This document shows, piece by piece, positions 1-7,677 of a DNA stretch of 7,712 nt (the first letter of the stretch is position 1; each line of letters starts with the position of its first letter). Source of the DNA: Phascolarctobacterium sp. Lineage in GTDB: Bacteria; Bacillota; Negativicutes; Acidaminococcales; Acidaminococcaceae. The position numbers were made by a program, and so were the translations under genes. The stretch is taken from the NCBI GenBank assembly GCA_024405645.1, contig JAKSOJ010000052.1, positions 1-7,712 on the forward strand, given 5' to 3'. Below the pieces are notes generated by a model, which was not told the DNA's origin, searched no databases, and was given only the letters and a program-made list of their open reading frames with translations.

Positions 1-1001
<1,001 letters not shown>

Positions 1002-1011
1002 GAGGTAGAAA

Positions 1012-1308
1012 ATGGCTAAGATTAGAAAAGGACTTTCTGATGCAGATATGCTTCGTGGTTTTAATGAAGAAATCACTTTTGAAAATGGCATGTATGCAGA
1101 AGAAAAAGTAAAACAAAGTAAAATTAAAGCAAAAGCACCTGCTAAAAAGGAATTGCTTTTGCCTGAAGATGCACAGGAAAAATTAAATCGTTTTCTTTTA
1201 GAAATTAGCATGGAATGGTTAAAAAATAAAAAAGGTGACTATTCTTGGAAAGTTGCTAAAGAAAATGATCAAATAATTATTAAACCTGTTGCAAATACTA
1301 AAAAATGA
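1012..1308 (+). CDS. hypothetical protein, 98 aa, lysine-rich, in gyr operon
   Basis: I do not recognise this family. The ATG at 1012 follows an AGAGG ribosome binding site (1001-1005) that overlaps the last base of the gyrB stop, so the start is well supported. The protein has no signal peptide or membrane segment. Roughly residues 1-25 are mixed-charge. Residues 28-47 are Lys/Ala-rich and probably flexible (KVKQSKIKAKAPAKK). Residues about 52-70 look like an amphipathic helix (EKLNRFLLEISMEWLKNKK), followed by a likely beta hairpin (YSWKVAKE then QIIIKPV). The basic linker plus small folded end could suit a nucleic-acid or partner-binding protein, but that is only inference. It lies 10 nt after gyrB, and its stop overlaps the start of thiN (ATGA at 1305-1308). 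Ribosome binding site, operon position and intact frame argue that it is real. Confidence 0.77.
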   Translation: MAKIRKGLSDADMLRGFNEEITFENGMYAEEKVKQSKIKAKAPAKKELLLPEDAQEKLNRFLLEISMEWLKNKKGDYSWKVAKENDQIIIKPVANTKK

Positions 1309-1985
1309 TGAATTTTCTGGTATTGCCCCAATTAAGTATTAATACTGATAATAAAGGTTTTTCTTTAGTAGTTGCTGGAGGACGTAAACCGGATAATTCT
1401 TGGTTTAAAGAAGTTTCTAAAGATAAAGATATTTATTGTGCTGATAAGGGAATAGAAATAGCTATAGAAAATAATATAATTCCTAAACTTTTGTTAGGTG
1501 ATTGTGACAGTACAAATAAATCATTTTATGAAAAGGCTAAAGATTTTGGCACAAAAGTAGAGCTTCATCCAAGAGAAAAAGATGATACTGATCTTCAATT
1601 ACTATTAAAAAATTTACCAGTAAAAAATTATATTTTTACTGGTATTTGGGGTGGTCGTTTTGACCATCTATTTGCTAATGTTTATTCACTTTTGAATTTC
1701 AAATTACTTAATAAAAATAAAATAGTTATGGCTGATGAAAAAGAAATTATGCTTTTGATGGATGCCAATGATGAAGTAGTTGTAAATTTGAAAGAAAAAC
1801 CAAAAGCAATATCCATACTTCCTCTTTCAAAAGAGGTTAATGTTAGTATTAAAAATGTTCGTTGGGAACTAGAAAAAACAGATTTAATTATGTTAAAGCC
1901 CTATGCAATTAGCAATGAAGCACTTGGAGATAGTTTTACTTTTAAATGCTTTAGTGGTTGTAGTGGTTTATATATGATATTTTGA
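1305..1985 (+). CDS. thiN: thiamine pyrophosphokinase
   Basis: It is predicted to transfer pyrophosphate from ATP to thiamine, making thiamine diphosphate (EC 2.7.6.2), a cytoplasmic salvage step. The 226 residues fit the family length of about 210-220. Family motifs are in order: ADKG (46-49, the usual AD-G-A position), the metal/ATP-binding LGDCDS (64-69), the acidic KDDTDLQLLL (92-101), GGRFDH (116-121) and the thiamine-side end region with YAISNE (200-205). The usual motif wording carries a second glycine where K48 sits here, a tolerated position in relatives. The start is ATG at 1305 or ATG at 1308. Neither has a visible ribosome binding site, and both overlap the previous stop, so initiation is probably by translational coupling. 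The N-terminus runs about 15 residues ahead of the first core strand (FSLVVAGG). The base composition is very AT-rich. No thiamine synthesis gene or TPP riboswitch is visible here. Confidence 0.9.
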   Translation: MMNFLVLPQLSINTDNKGFSLVVAGGRKPDNSWFKEVSKDKDIYCADKGIEIAIENNIIPKLLLGDCDSTNKSFYEKAKDFGTKVELHPREKDDTDLQLLLKNLPVKNYIFTGIWGGRFDHLFANVYSLLNFKLLNKNKIVMADEKEIMLLMDANDEVVVNLKEKPKAISILPLSKEVNVSIKNVRWELEKTDLIMLKPYAISNEALGDSFTFKCFSGCSGLYMIF

Positions 1986-2003
1986 TTTATTGAGGGAATT
2001 TTC

Positions 2004-2780
2004 GTGGAAACTTTTGTACCGAGTTTTGATATTATTACAATTATTTGTGTAATTATTGGTGGTTTTATTGGTGCTTTCGTTGATGCAAGTGTTGGCGGTG
2101 GCGGACTGATAACCACCCCTACTCTTTTAAGTTTGGGTTTCCCTGTTCCCTATGCTTTAGGAACAAATAAACTTGCTTCTTCCATGGGTACTGTTATGAG
2201 TTTCTTATCTTTCTGGAAAGCTGGAAAGATTAGTAAGATCGCTATTTTACTCATGCCAGTAGCATTTATAGCATCTTATATTGGTGCTTATGTAGTTTAT
2301 TTGTTACCAGAAAAATTATTAAAAAATATAATTGTTGTTCTTCTCATTGCAGTTGCTATCTATACTTATAGACGTGGTGATTGGGGAGATAATCCTAGAC
2401 AAGAAAAATTTACTAAAGCTGCAATTATTGCTTCTGCTGTTCTTGCTGCTGTGTTAGGTTTTTATGATGGTTTCTTTGGACCAGGTACAGGATCTTTTCT
2501 TATTTTTGGTTTTCTATTTTTAGGTTTAGATTTTGTCACTGCTGCTGGTAATGCGAAAGCACTGAATTTAGCTAGTGGTGTTGGAGCCATGGTATCATTT
2601 GCTGTTAGTGGAACCATTGTCTGGGTGTATGGAATTATTATGGGTATTTCCATGATGATTGGAGCGTATTTTGGTGCTCAAACAGCAATAAAAAAAGGCG
2701 CAGCTTATGTGCGTCCCTTATTTTTAACTGTAACAACTTTGCTTATCTTAAAGCAAATTTATGGACTCTTTTTCAATTAG
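2004..2780 (+). CDS. TSUP family (TauE/SafE, YfcA-like) membrane permease
   Basis: This is a polytopic inner-membrane protein of 258 residues, the usual size for the TauE/SafE (formerly DUF81) family. Family members are linked to movement of sulfite, sulfonates or other organic anions, and the substrate here cannot be told from sequence. The internal duplication typical of the family is visible. Repeat one has D27, the glycine run G31-G34 and GTNK (53-56). Repeat two has GFYDGFFGPGTGSF (152-165) and NAKALN (183-188). About eight hydrophobic segments are present, with a charged cytosolic-type loop near residues 123-138 (RRGDWGDNPRQEKFTK). The start is a GTG at 2004, chosen because TGAGGG at 1991-1996 places a ribosome binding site 8 nt upstream and the residues that follow lead straight into the first membrane helix. 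It lies 18 nt after thiN and 22 nt before gyrA. The context gives no clue to the substrate. Confidence 0.92.
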   Translation: METFVPSFDIITIICVIIGGFIGAFVDASVGGGGLITTPTLLSLGFPVPYALGTNKLASSMGTVMSFLSFWKAGKISKIAILLMPVAFIASYIGAYVVYLLPEKLLKNIIVVLLIAVAIYTYRRGDWGDNPRQEKFTKAAIIASAVLAAVLGFYDGFFGPGTGSFLIFGFLFLGLDFVTAAGNAKALNLASGVGAMVSFAVSGTIVWVYGIIMGISMMIGAYFGAQTAIKKGAAYVRPLFLTVTTLLILKQIYGLFFN

Positions 2781-2802
2781 TGATTAAGGTAAAGGTGAAA
2801 CA

Positions 2803-5265
2803 ATGGAATTAGAAAATACCACTGGTAGAGTTTTGCCGGTTTATATCGATGAAGAAATGAAAAAATCTTATATCGATTATGCCATGAGCGTTATTATTCA
2901 ACGCGCCTTGCCAGATGTACGCGATGGTTTAAAACCTGTACATCGTCGTATTTTATACGCAATGCAAGAAGCAGGCATGACACCAACAAAACCCTATAAA
3001 AAATCCGCACGTATCGTCGGTGAAGTTTTAGGTAAATATCATCCTCACGGAGATAGCAGCGTATATGATGCAATTGTCCGTTTGGCTCAAGATTTCTCCA
3101 CTCGTTACCTTATGGTAGATGGACATGGTAACTTTGGTAGTATTGACGGTGATAGTGCTGCAGCAATGCGTTATACCGAAGTTCGTATGGCTAAAATCGC
3201 TGAGGTAATGCTTGAGGATATTGAAAAGGATACTGTTGAATTTGTACCTAACTACGATGAATCTTTAAAAGAACCTAGCGTTCTTCCTTCTAAGGTTCCT
3301 GCACTCTTAATTAATGGCAGTGCTGGTATTGCAGTTGGTATGGCAACAAATATTCCTCCTCACAATCTGAATGAAGTTATCAATGGTCTTATTATGCTCA
3401 TTGATAATCCTGATGTTGAAATTCCGCAGTTGATGACTGCTATTAAGGGTCCTGATTTCCCTACTGGTGCTTGTATTTTAGGTACTGAAGGAATTAAGTC
3501 TGCTTATACTACTGGTCGTGGTGTAATTAAGATTCGTGCAAAAACGGAAATTGAAGAAGCCAAGGGTGGAAAACACAATATTATTGTTACCGAAATCCCC
3601 TACCAAGTTAATAAAGCAAATTTAATTAAAGATATTGCTCAACTTGCTAAAGATGGTGTAATTGATGGTATTCGCGATATTGGTGACTATTCCAACTTAA
3701 AGCATGGTATTCGTATCGTTATCGAATTAAAAGCTGATGTTGTTCCGTCTGTAGTACTTAACAATCTTTATAAACATACTGCATTACAAAGCTCTTTTGG
3801 TATTAATATGTTGGCTCTTGTTAATGGCGAGCCTCGCGTACTGAATTTAAAACAAATTTTAGTACATTATTTAAATCACCAAAAAGATGTAATTGTTAGA
3901 CGTACTCGTTACGAATTGGCAAAAGCTAAAGATAGAGCACATATCTTAGAAGGTTTGAAGATTGCTCTCGATAATTTAGACGAAGTAATCAATACCATTA
4001 GATCTAGCTCTAATGCAGATGTTGCTAGAGCAAGCTTAATGGAAAAATTCTCTTTAAGCCAACGTCAAGCTCAAGCAATTTTGGATATGCGTCTCCAACG
4101 TTTAACTGGTTTGGAACGCAAGAAAATCGAAGAAGAATACATCGATGTTTTGGAAACAATCGATTGGTTAGAATCCGTTCTTGCAGATGAACGTAAAGTT
4201 CTCAATATCATTAAAGAAGATATGCAAGAAATGAAAAAGAAATTTGGTGACGAAAGACGTACCGAAGTTTCTATCGATACCAGCGAAATGGATATTGAAG
4301 ATCTTATCGCTGAAGAAGATATTGTTGTTACCATTTCTAACCAAGGCTATATTAAACGCCAAAGCTTGGATACATTCCGTAGCCAAAGAAGAGGCGGCGT
4401 AGGTAAGAAGGGTGGCGCAGGTAAGAACCTTGAGGATACTGCAAGACATCTCTTCATGAGTACTACTCACCATAATATTCTCTTCTTTACTAACAGAGGT
4501 AGAGTATATCGCCAAAAAGGTTATGAAATTCCGGAAGCAAGTCGTACTGCTAAAGGAACTGCTATTGTAAATCTGCTTCCGTTGGAACAAGGGGAAAGAA
4601 TTACTACAGTTATTCCTATCAAGGAATTTACCGAAGGACAATTTATGTTCATGGCCACCAATAAAGGTACTGTTAAGAAAACCAATTTGATGGATTTCGA
4701 CAGTGCTCGTAAGGTTGGTCTTGTAGCAATTAATTTGGATGATGGTGAAGACCTGATTAGCGTTGAACTTACAGATGGCAATAGCGAAATTATCATGGCA
4801 ACCAAGAATGGTATTGCAATCCGCTTTGACGAACAGGATGTAAGACCGATGGGTAGAACTGCTCATGGCGTTCGTGGTATTAACCTGTCCTATGGGGATA
4901 TTGTTGTTGGCATGGACTCTGTGCCCGATGATTCCTATGAAGTTCTTACTGCGACCGAATTTGGTTATGGTAAACGTACTCCAGTAAGCGATTATCGTAA
5001 ACAAGGTCGTGGTGGTAAAGGTATCATCAACATGAAGATTACCGAAAAGAATGGTCTTGTTGTTGGTATGCGTGTTATCGATCCGACTCAAGAAATTATG
5101 ATGATTACTGCAAATGGTATCATTATTCGTATCGATGTTGATGATATTTCCAAGATTGGTCGTTCTACTCAAGGTGTTAAACTTCTTGGCTTAAACGATG
5201 GTGATGCTCTCATGGCATTGGCTGTTCGCGATAAAGATTCTGAAGAAGCAGAAACTGAAGAATAA
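2803..5265 (+). CDS. gyrA: DNA gyrase subunit A, complete
   Basis: This is the breakage-reunion and DNA-wrapping subunit of gyrase, 820 residues, normal for the family. The ATG at 2803 follows AAAGGTG (2791-2797) at 5 nt spacing. The winged-helix and tower regions come first: [20 protein letters not shown] near 24-43, and the quinolone-resistance-determining region around 68-108 with [10 protein letters not shown]. The catalytic tyrosine is Y124 in AAMRYTE (E. coli Y122). S85 and D89 correspond to E. coli S83 and D87, the wild-type quinolone-sensitive residues. The coiled coil and dimer gate include [19 protein letters not shown]. The C-terminal beta-pinwheel starts near residue 500 and carries the GyrA box QRRGGVG at 528-534, where the common wording is QRRGGKG. 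A second related motif, QGRGGKG, lies at 734-740. The protein ends in an acidic tail ([11 protein letters not shown]). The GyrA box and the partner gyrB upstream argue against ParC. Confidence 0.98.
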   Translation: MELENTTGRVLPVYIDEEMKKSYIDYAMSVIIQRALPDVRDGLKPVHRRILYAMQEAGMTPTKPYKKSARIVGEVLGKYHPHGDSSVYDAIVRLAQDFSTRYLMVDGHGNFGSIDGDSAAAMRYTEVRMAKIAEVMLEDIEKDTVEFVPNYDESLKEPSVLPSKVPALLINGSAGIAVGMATNIPPHNLNEVINGLIMLIDNPDVEIPQLMTAIKGPDFPTGACILGTEGIKSAYTTGRGVIKIRAKTEIEEAKGGKHNIIVTEIPYQVNKANLIKDIAQLAKDGVIDGIRDIGDYSNLKHGIRIVIELKADVVPSVVLNNLYKHTALQSSFGINMLALVNGEPRVLNLKQILVHYLNHQKDVIVRRTRYELAKAKDRAHILEGLKIALDNLDEVINTIRSSSNADVARASLMEKFSLSQRQAQAILDMRLQRLTGLERKKIEEEYIDVLETIDWLESVLADERKVLNIIKEDMQEMKKKFGDERRTEVSIDTSEMDIEDLIAEEDIVVTISNQGYIKRQSLDTFRSQRRGGVGKKGGAGKNLEDTARHLFMSTTHHNILFFTNRGRVYRQKGYEIPEASRTAKGTAIVNLLPLEQGERITTVIPIKEFTEGQFMFMATNKGTVKKTNLMDFDSARKVGLVAINLDDGEDLISVELTDGNSEIIMATKNGIAIRFDEQDVRPMGRTAHGVRGINLSYGDIVVGMDSVPDDSYEVLTATEFGYGKRTPVSDYRKQGRGGKGIINMKITEKNGLVVGMRVIDPTQEIMMITANGIIIRIDVDDISKIGRSTQGVKLLGLNDGDALMALAVRDKDSEEAETEE

Positions 5266-5268
5266 ATA

Positions 5269-5302
5269 AAAAAGAGACTACTTTTTCGAGTAGTCTCTTT
5301 TT
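5269..5302. terminator. bidirectional intrinsic terminator between convergent genes
   Basis: A perfect 14-bp inverted repeat (5269-5282 with 5289-5302) encloses a 6-base loop, TTTTCG. The core pair is AGAGACTACT and AGTAGTCTCT. The outer four pairs are A on the left and T on the right, so each strand's transcript gets its own U run. It starts 4 nt after the gyrA stop and lies 10 nt beyond the stop of the convergent gene at 5312, so one hairpin probably serves both. Confidence 0.92.
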
Positions 5303-5311
5303 ATGTTTAAA

Positions 5312-5962
5312 TTATCTTCTGTGACCAGGATGTGGACCTCCATGATGGTGACCATAGTACCTGTGACCAATGCCAATGTGTGGACCGAATCCCCAACCCC
5401 AGCCGTGGTGATGACCTATACCAATGCCAATTCCGATGGGGAAGCTCCATCCTCCACCAGAAGAACGGCGAACTTTTTTCTCACGAACAACCTTCATAAA
5501 CCAAAGTTTATAAATAGTGTTGCCGTTTTCTAATTTTACGGCTTTATCTATATCCATAATGACACGATAATTGTTGATGTTAGCATTACCGTCTTCGTAA
5601 TCTTCTAGCATGCGGGAGATTTGACCAGCAGTTGCTTTATTAGTAGTGTAGAGACGAATCATGCTTTCTGTAGGTGCACCAAAAACTATTTGTCTACGTA
5701 AAGATCTATCATTAGCAGTATCAGTATAAACATCAACTTTATCCTTGTCTAATTTTACAAATAGTACGTCGTCGTTAGGGTCATTTTTTAGACGATGTTC
5801 CATTTCTTCGACAGTAATAGTCTCTACTGGTTGGTCAATATCTATTTTTTGCTCAACTTTTGAATTGGTATCCTTTACATCTGCTTTATTATCAGCAAAT
5901 GCAGCATTAACGCCAAAGCAGCATAAATAAGCACAAAGGGCAATGGGAATAATTTTACGCAT
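5312..5962 (-). CDS. exported protein of unknown function with Gly/His/Trp-rich C-terminal tail
   Basis: I do not recognise the family. The 216-residue product starts at 5962 after a near-perfect AAGGAGG (5970-5976) at 7 nt spacing. Residues 1-23 form a signal peptide: MRKIIPIA, a hydrophobic core, and a probable signal peptidase I site after AFA (21-23). The cysteines at 10, 14 and 15 lie in the signal and do not form a clear lipobox; the mature part has none. Residues 24-60 are charged and probably disordered or helical. Residues about 65-160 look like a small alpha/beta domain (VLFVKLDKDKVDVYTD, NNYRVIMDIDKAVKLENG, YKLWFMKVV). Residues 167-216 are low-complexity: Ile-Gly repeats, two HHH clusters, GWGWGFG, ten histidines in all and a basic end. 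This suggests metal binding or a surface role in the periplasm or envelope, by inference only. It is divergent from the flavoprotein operon and convergent with gyrA. Confidence 0.87.
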   Translation of the reverse strand: MRKIIPIALCAYLCCFGVNAAFADNKADVKDTNSKVEQKIDIDQPVETITVEEMEHRLKNDPNDDVLFVKLDKDKVDVYTDTANDRSLRRQIVFGAPTESMIRLYTTNKATAGQISRMLEDYEDGNANINNYRVIMDIDKAVKLENGNTIYKLWFMKVVREKKVRRSSGGGWSFPIGIGIGIGHHHGWGWGFGPHIGIGHRYYGHHHGGPHPGHRR

Positions 5963-5991
5963 AGTGATTCCTCCTTGGCACAGAATTAACT

Positions 5992-6020
5992 ATATTAATC
6001 ATAAATACGAATTGTGTCAA
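5992..6020 (-). promoter_or_regulatory. sigma-70-type promoter of the exported-protein gene
   Basis: Read on the - strand, a perfect TTGACA -35 box (6015-6020) is followed by a 17-nt spacer and TAATAT as -10 (5992-5997, four of six consensus bases). Transcription would begin near 5985, giving a leader of a little over 20 nt that includes the AAGGAGG at 5970-5976. Confidence 0.6.
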
Positions 6021-6079
6021 AATATTGGCTAATACAACATTATATTACCATATTTTTGAAAGTTTTTCATAAATGGTGT

Positions 6080-6098
6080 ATTTAATTTCTGATTAAAT
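6080..6098. promoter_or_regulatory. AT-rich dyad, possible operator
   Basis: ATTTAAT and ATTAAAT are 7-base perfect inverted arms separated by TTCTG. The dyad lies between the divergent promoters, about 60 nt beyond the -35 of the - strand gene and 120 nt before the flavoprotein start. The arms contain only A and T in an AT-rich region, so chance is a real alternative. Confidence 0.22.
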
Positions 6099-6136
6099 TT
6101 TGGTCTATTAAAATTTTTATAGATATTACGCTAAAT

Positions 6137-6144
6137 TGTATACA
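6137..6144. promoter_or_regulatory. TGTATACA palindrome, possible GntR-type operator
   Basis: This is a perfect 8-base palindrome within ATTGTATACATT, about 77 nt before the flavoprotein start codon. Its GTATAC centre resembles operators known for FadR-subfamily GntR regulators, which often control carbon-source genes. No regulator gene is visible in the window. It sits just upstream of the weak promoter candidate for the flavoprotein gene, a position suited to control. An 8-base palindrome alone is weak evidence. Confidence 0.25.
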
Positions 6145-6179
6145 TTATTATTCAACTTTAATCGAATTTATGATAAAAT
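6145..6179 (+). promoter_or_regulatory. weak candidate promoter of the flavoprotein operon
   Basis: The best -10 candidates are TATGAT at 6169-6174 (five of six consensus bases) and the overlapping TAAAAT at 6174-6179 (also five of six). The -35 partners are poor: TTATTA at 6145-6150 with an 18-nt spacer for the first, or TTCAAC at 6151-6156 with a 17-nt spacer for the second. Either would give a leader of roughly 35-40 nt. A weak -35 would fit a need for an activator, but this is inference. Confidence 0.33.
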
Positions 6180-6206
6180 TAGTTAGTAGTTCTGAATTTT
6201 TTTATA

Positions 6207-6213
6207 GAGGAAG
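6207..6213 (+). promoter_or_regulatory. ribosome binding site deciding the flavoprotein start
   Basis: GAGGAAG lies 7 nt before the ATG at 6221. The longer in-frame ATG at 6170 has no purine-rich sequence before it, and its extra 17 residues (MIKLVSSSEFFYRG...) precede the natural Rossmann-fold N-terminus. The site therefore sets the start at 6221. Confidence 0.85.
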
Positions 6214-6220
6214 TGACGGA

Positions 6221-7675
6221 ATGGAATTTATTAAATCCGCTGACGTAGTTGTTATTGGTGGCGGCATCGTCGGCGCTGCAATTTTGCGTGAGCTTTCTAA
6301 GTATGATATGAAGAGCATTCTTGTTGAAAAAGAACCTGATTTGTCTCTTGGCACTACTAAAGCTAATAGCGCAATCCTTCATGCTGGCTTTGATGCTCCG
6401 ACTGGCAGCTTAAAGGCTATCACTAATGTTCGTGGTAACAAATTATACCATGAATTGGAAAAGGAATTAGATCTCGACATTAAATGGACTGGCTCTCTTG
6501 TTGCAGCTACTACTGATGAAGAAATGGAAACTCTTCAAGAGCTTCTCGTTCGTGGTAAAGATAATGGCGTAGAAGGTCTCAAAATTCTTACTGCTGAAGA
6601 AGTTATGGAACAAGAACCTAACCTGAAAACTGTTAAAGGTGCTCTGTGGGCTCCTAGTGCAGGTGTATGCTGGCCGTTTGGCGCTTGCATCGCTTTTGCT
6701 GAATGTGCAGTTCAAAATGGTGCTGAAGTTATGCGCGATACCTGCGTAACCGGTTTCGTAAAAGAAAATGGTGCTATCGTTGGTGTTCAAACTAACAAGG
6801 GTACTATTGCTTGTAAATATGTTGTTAATGCTGCAGGCGTTTATGCTGATGAAATCGCTAAATTAGCAGGTGATGATAGCTTTACCATTACTCCGCGTAA
6901 AGGCGAATATATTCTGTTCGACAAAACTGCTTGCTCTAGCTTAGTATATGGCGTTGTATTCCCGACTCCGACTAAAAAATCCAAAGGTATTTTGGTTTGC
7001 ACCACTACCCACGGCAATACTTTTATCGGACCGAATGCTAACGAACAAGACTCTAAGACCGATGTTTCTGTTACCACTCCTGGCATGAACGAAATTATTG
7101 CTTCTGCTCGTAAGCTTATTCCGAATCTGCCTATGGGTGCAGCAATTACTCAATTTGCAGGTCTCCGTGCAGTTTCCAGCACTGGTGATTTCATTATTGG
7201 TGCTAGCGCAGTACCTGGTTTATTCAATGCTGCTGGTATGCAATCTCCTGGTTTGACTGCTGCTCCTGCAGTTGGCGAAATGGTTGCTAAAGAAGTAGCT
7301 GAAGTAGCTGGCGCTGCTCTTAAAGCTGACTTCAAAGCTGAATTGCCGAAGAAAAAAGCATTCCTGCGCATGACCGAAGCTGAAAAAGCTGAAAAGATTG
7401 CTGAAAATAATCTTTATGGTCGTGTAATTTGCCGTTGCGAAACCATTACCGAAGGTGAAATCGTTGATGCAATTAACTCTCCTGTAGGTGCAAGAACTGT
7501 TGATGGCGTAAAACGTCGTACCCGTGCAGGCATGGGTCGTTGCCAAGCCGGTTTCTGTGGTCCGCGTGTAACTCAAATTCTTGCTCGCGAACTTGGCATT
7601 AGCGTTACCGAAGTACTTAAAGAACATGCAGGTTCCTATATGTTCTATGATAAAAACAATGGCGGGGAGGCATAA
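6221..7675 (+). CDS. GlpA-like FAD-dependent oxidoreductase with C-terminal BFD-type [2Fe-2S] domain
   Basis: This is a flavoprotein of 484 residues from the ATG at 6221. The N-terminal DAO-type domain opens with the FAD-binding motif VVVIGGGIVG (GxGxxG at 13, 15, 18) and E36 for the adenosine ribose. Later come NAAGVYADEIA, RKGEYILFDK, the GPNA segment, and NAAGMQSPGLTAAPAVGE near the second FAD contact. The C-terminal BFD-like domain has cysteines 404 and 406 (CRCE) and 441 and 446 (CQAGFC), a C-x-C / C-x4-C set suited to a [2Fe-2S] cluster. This domain order is that of the clostridial/Thermotoga glycerol-3-phosphate dehydrogenase (GlpO/GlpA-like) family. Oxidation of sn-glycerol 3-phosphate to dihydroxyacetone phosphate is the leading prediction, with other 2-hydroxy acids possible. 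No signal peptide or membrane helix is seen. Ile is never ATA and Arg is mostly CGT/CGC, which suggests high expression. The next flavoprotein starts 2 nt after its stop and probably works with it. Confidence 0.9.
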   Translation: MEFIKSADVVVIGGGIVGAAILRELSKYDMKSILVEKEPDLSLGTTKANSAILHAGFDAPTGSLKAITNVRGNKLYHELEKELDLDIKWTGSLVAATTDEEMETLQELLVRGKDNGVEGLKILTAEEVMEQEPNLKTVKGALWAPSAGVCWPFGACIAFAECAVQNGAEVMRDTCVTGFVKENGAIVGVQTNKGTIACKYVVNAAGVYADEIAKLAGDDSFTITPRKGEYILFDKTACSSLVYGVVFPTPTKKSKGILVCTTTHGNTFIGPNANEQDSKTDVSVTTPGMNEIIASARKLIPNLPMGAAITQFAGLRAVSSTGDFIIGASAVPGLFNAAGMQSPGLTAAPAVGEMVAKEVAEVAGAALKADFKAELPKKKAFLRMTEAEKAEKIAENNLYGRVICRCETITEGEIVDAINSPVGARTVDGVKRRTRAGMGRCQAGFCGPRVTQILARELGISVTEVLKEHAGSYMFYDKNNGGEA

Positions 7676-7677
7676 TT

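Noticed and set aside
1986..2003. TPP riboswitch or terminator near thiN
   Set aside because: The gaps on both sides of thiN are an overlap and 18 nt, too short for a riboswitch, and no hairpin was found.
4168..5172. 334-codon open frame on the - strand inside gyrA
   Set aside because: It lies wholly antisense to a strongly conserved gyrA region. Its Asn/Thr/Ile-rich composition is what the reverse complement of gyrA codons gives, and it matches no family I know.
5303..5533. 76-codon + strand frame after the terminator
   Set aside because: It starts inside the right arm of the hairpin, lacks a ribosome binding site and is antisense to the exported-protein gene, which has far better start signals.
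6095..6116. Small hairpin AAATTTT / AAAATTT in the intergenic region
   Set aside because: It has only 7 A-T pairs, an 8-base loop and no U run in a terminator position; such repeats are expected by chance in AT-rich DNA.
6170..6220. Upstream in-frame ATG giving a 17-residue longer flavoprotein
   Set aside because: No ribosome binding site precedes 6170 and it overlaps the candidate -10. The ATG at 6221 has GAGGAAG at 7 nt and leads directly into the Rossmann fold.
5963..6220. Possible riboswitch or small RNA in the divergent intergenic region
   Set aside because: I saw no GC-containing stems, conserved riboswitch core or terminator structure. The stretch is AT-rich and explained by promoters and possible operators.
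6941..7627. Several - strand open frames across the flavoprotein gene
   Set aside because: They are antisense to an intact conserved gene with all FAD and FeS motifs, have no ribosome binding sites, and arise from its codon bias.
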